DNA of 64,000 nt from Pelagerythrobacter marensis (GTDB taxonomy: Bacteria; Pseudomonadota; Alphaproteobacteria; Sphingomonadales; Sphingomonadaceae): contig NZ_CP011805.1 of NCBI RefSeq assembly GCF_001028625.1, positions 2,217,001 to 2,281,000 of the forward strand, in the 5' to 3' direction. The notes below the pieces were generated by a model, which worked only from the letters and a program-made list of their open reading frames with translations, searched no databases and was not told the DNA's origin. Below are positions 62,901 through 64,000 of the stretch, piece by piece. The position numbers and the translations under genes are program-made. The number at the start of each line of letters is the position of its first letter. Position 1 is the stretch's first letter.

Positions 62901-62915
62901 AATTCCGCTGTGCAT
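59910..62915 (-). CDS. TonB-dependent receptor, carbohydrate-type
   Basis: 1001 residues from the ATG at 62915, preceded by GGGAGGA. A signal peptide (VLALGAGSAPAFAQ) is followed by the plug (about 55-190): the TonB box region ENVIVVTGFRASL, GKFPDQNVAESLQRLPGIQI, VRIRGLEQNVTLLNG and GGIVNLKTRNPL. A large beta-barrel follows, ending in an aromatic strand (IYGGVKFTF). This subgroup of long receptors in sphingomonads and xanthomonads imports plant or algal sugars. It is divergent from a GH3 gene and energised by TonB-ExbBD as encoded at 14-17 kb. Confidence 0.93.
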   Translation of the reverse strand: MHSGILRNRSTFLAAASVLALGAGSAPAFAQAQDATDTGQAVSEEAGENVIVVTGFRASLESALNAKRESNLIIESVTAEDIGKFPDQNVAESLQRLPGIQIDRENGQGSKVRIRGLEQNVTLLNGELFVSGLEVYKVGEGNYNRYDSLEGVPSELIGGIEVFKSPNASLLEGGLGGIVNLKTRNPLDLKSGLTLAGNAKMSKGSEIAGWEPAGAAVIGYNFNDRLGVIASFSYEKTNNHVNVLGGDNRGNWAFDEGRRDTATVPTNYYAPEYRYVTDRDQYRRRWGASLGITYRPTDTLEVSAQYFHSDMKIDTREASVKFPFGQGESQGLVGDYSINENGVLTQGTVRAQSAEAISFVDVSNIKADNVQFALEWDNDTNFRASVMANYASSSMKREVANNDVRYTAYGVRGPGTSGPQPGFTPNADAPPTFDFTYTNGDFPSFGIAPGSPQDLFSNPDYGFFKSHWAFGDRSDIDGHSIRGDFAYDVADGFEDTITLSAGFRYGQRTVDFVSGRYLADYSGKGELDATAIPEDERVDGYSYNWTPYGYFQDGAIGYKICDLPEPNKPAAFAGCTRFGNSPALITPYQTLVSNPERMEAIRNFAGGGRIQGDTVLVADRSQMTNALEWIQALYPDTSFTFFEDPLQSYRVKEETKSGYLMADLGGPDDSYHVNVGLRVVNTNLTVDQNQPANADPSYWGTDSWNGVLRDYTTNTVVRSYTDFLPSANAVFDVAEGSKVRFSAARVVARQPLVSLGEGFSTTFTRDPADDLFKFTNGKRGNAELDPFRAYQFDLGFEHYFGDQGLLSAGLFWKEVDSFIVNETVTVFVNDQGGGRMGPVSQPANGSGGRVRGLELAAQYAFDFGLGFTANYTFSDTETDFSTDFDDKLPLPGVSKHSANGQVYFEHSGFAARASYSWRSKQYMGNFSFADGSVTRTMGIYQKSYGQLDGQISYQLTDNFEVFAEAINITKANSSVYLQFPELPFRYQSGSRRIYGGVKFTF

Positions 62916-63030
62916 TTCAGTATCCTCCCCAAACCGCATCTTCGCGTGCGGATCTTTCGTGGTGTGCCGGCCCCCTGCCTCCGACTCGGAGAGCAGTCGA
63001 CCTGACGTGACTTTACTGGTTGCATATTTC

Positions 63031-63044
63031 TGTCAACGTTGTCA
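63031..63044. promoter_or_regulatory. LacI-type operator 1
   Basis: TGTCAACGTTGTCA, a near-palindrome with a central AACGTT typical of LacI-family sites, in the divergent region between the TonB receptor and the GH3 gene. It is 62 bp from an almost identical site. Confidence 0.7.
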
Positions 63045-63092
63045 AACAACATGCATCATTCGCTGAAAAATCGCGCTTTTCCGCGAGGTTTC

Positions 63093-63106
63093 TGTCAAGG
63101 TTGTCA
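63093..63106. promoter_or_regulatory. LacI-type operator 2
   Basis: TGTCAAGGTTGTCA, differing from operator 1 at one central base. It lies 43 bp before the first in-frame ATG of the GH3 gene. The 62-bp spacing is close to six helical turns, which allows a looped repressor. Confidence 0.7.
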
Positions 63107-63148
63107 GGGCCGATCGGGCCGGAAACGCGCCGATTGGGGTCGTATGGG

Positions 63149-64000
63149 ATGGGATCTATGCTTTCGAAAATGCTTCTTTTGACAGCGGCCGCAGCCGCGC
63201 TCGCGGTGCCGGCACACAACGCCGCCCAGGCCCGCGATACGGCGATCAGCCCTTCGGGCAAAGCCACCGTCCATCCCGAACAATGGCCCGAAGTCGCCTT
63301 TCCCAAGGTGCTGACCGAGGAAGGCGAAGCGCATGTGCAGGCGCTGCTCGCGCAGATGACGCTCCGACAGAAGGTGGGCCAGATCATCCAGGCCGATATC
63401 GCCAGCGTGACGCCCGAAGAAGTGCGCGAATATCGGCTCGGGTCGATACTCAACGGCGGCAACTCGGGGCCCTGGGGCGACGATCTCGCCCCCGCGGCGA
63501 AGTGGCTCGAACTCGCCGATGCGTTCTACGATGCTTCAATGGACGTGCCCCCCGGCGAACCTGCGATCCCGGTCGTATGGGGCACGGATGCGGTGCACGG
63601 GCACAGCAACATTGTCGGCGCGACGATATTTCCGCACAACGTGGGGCTCGGCGCCGCTCGCGATCCCGAACTGATCGAGCGCATCGGGCAAGTCACTGCG
63701 GTTGAGATTCGCGTTACCGGTCAGGAATGGACCTTCGCCCCCACTGTCGCGGTACCGCAGGATTATCGCTGGGGCCGCGCCTACGAAGGGTACTCTTCCG
63801 ATCCCGCGCTGGTCGCCGCCTATGTCGGCAGCATGATTCGCGGGTTGCAGGGGCCGCCTTCGGTCGCGCCGATCCTTGCCGGGCCGCACGTCGCCGCCTC
63901 CACCAAGCACTACCTCGCCGATGGCGCCACCACCGATGGCAAGGACCAGGGCGATGCGGCGATTTCCGAACTCGAGCTGCGGCTGGTGCATGGCGCGCCT
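63149..64000 (+). CDS. Glycoside hydrolase family 3 beta-glucosidase, N-terminal part
   Basis: The frame runs off the right edge; 284 codons are present. A signal peptide (MLLLTAAAAALAVPA) precedes the GH3 barrel: ALLAQMTLRQKVGQIIQADI, LNGGNSGPWG, VVWGTDAVHGHSN, FPHNVGLGAARDPELI, TFAPTVAVPQDYRWGRAYEG and STKHYLADGATTDGKDQGDA. These match exo-beta-glucosidases of the NagZ/ExoP type with the Lys-His pair; the catalytic Asp lies beyond the window. The start may be at 63149, 63158 or 63170. Partner of the divergent TonB receptor, periplasmic by signal peptide. Confidence 0.9.
   Translation, partial: MGSMLSKMLLLTAAAAALAVPAHNAAQARDTAISPSGKATVHPEQWPEVAFPKVLTEEGEAHVQALLAQMTLRQKVGQIIQADIASVTPEEVREYRLGSILNGGNSGPWGDDLAPAAKWLELADAFYDASMDVPPGEPAIPVVWGTDAVHGHSNIVGATIFPHNVGLGAARDPELIERIGQVTAVEIRVTGQEWTFAPTVAVPQDYRWGRAYEGYSSDPALVAAYVGSMIRGLQGPPSVAPILAGPHVAASTKHYLADGATTDGKDQGDAAISELELRLVHGAP

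Overview
This is a GC-rich alphaproteobacterial chromosome segment, most likely from the Sphingomonadales (Erythrobacteraceae-like). The evidence is a tonB-exbB-exbD-exbD cluster, MipZ rather than MinCD, a three-gene cytochrome bc1 operon, a PgmG-type phosphohexomutase, a large TonB receptor of the carbohydrate type, and a secreted protein with the Cys-rich EIVVCA motif I associate with sphingomonads. No species can be named from the sequence alone.

Layout. 1-14 kb is core metabolism, mostly on the minus strand: prfC start, an SDR, pheT-pheS, an AraC regulator, rplT-rpmI, a membrane sulfatase/LtaS-like enzyme, an inositol-phosphatase-family enzyme, prs, glpX and hom. 14.4-17.0 kb is the Ton energising operon, closed by a clear intrinsic terminator. 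17-24 kb carries an Lhr-like helicase, a DUF2059 protein, phosphohexomutase, a J-domain protein, mipZ and panC. 24.2-35.3 kb is a surface-adhesion locus read as one unit on the minus strand: a DUF4019 protein, a 3039-residue trimeric autotransporter adhesin, an OmpA/BamE-like partner and a second DUF4019 protein. 35.9-38.7 kb is a small decayed island inserted at tRNA-Gly(TCC). It is bounded by a perfect 41-bp direct repeat and holds a broken tyrosine integrase, one intact acyltransferase and shredded phage lysis genes. 38.9-42.5 kb is the sulfate-assimilation operon cysD-cysNC-cysQ. 42.5-57 kb is housekeeping: an OmpA lipoprotein, a CPA1 antiporter, apt, petABC, pgeF-pepN, a sugar-epimerase-like protein, a DMT exporter with ltaE, a GNAT protein and a pair of PH-domain membrane proteins. 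57.3-58.7 kb is a divergent SDR/TetR pair sharing a long palindrome. 58.8-64 kb is a carbohydrate-utilisation locus: LacI regulator, TonB-dependent receptor and a GH3 glycosidase cut by the window edge, with two matching LacI-type operators between receptor and glycosidase.

How it works together. The Ton operon can energise receptors such as the one at 60-63 kb, which probably imports an oligosaccharide hydrolysed by the GH3 enzyme under LacI control. The adhesin locus looks like a complete secretion-and-anchoring set. The most unusual features are that adhesin locus, the tRNA-Gly island whose repeat covers the 5' half of the tRNA, and the two palindromic regulatory regions near the right end.
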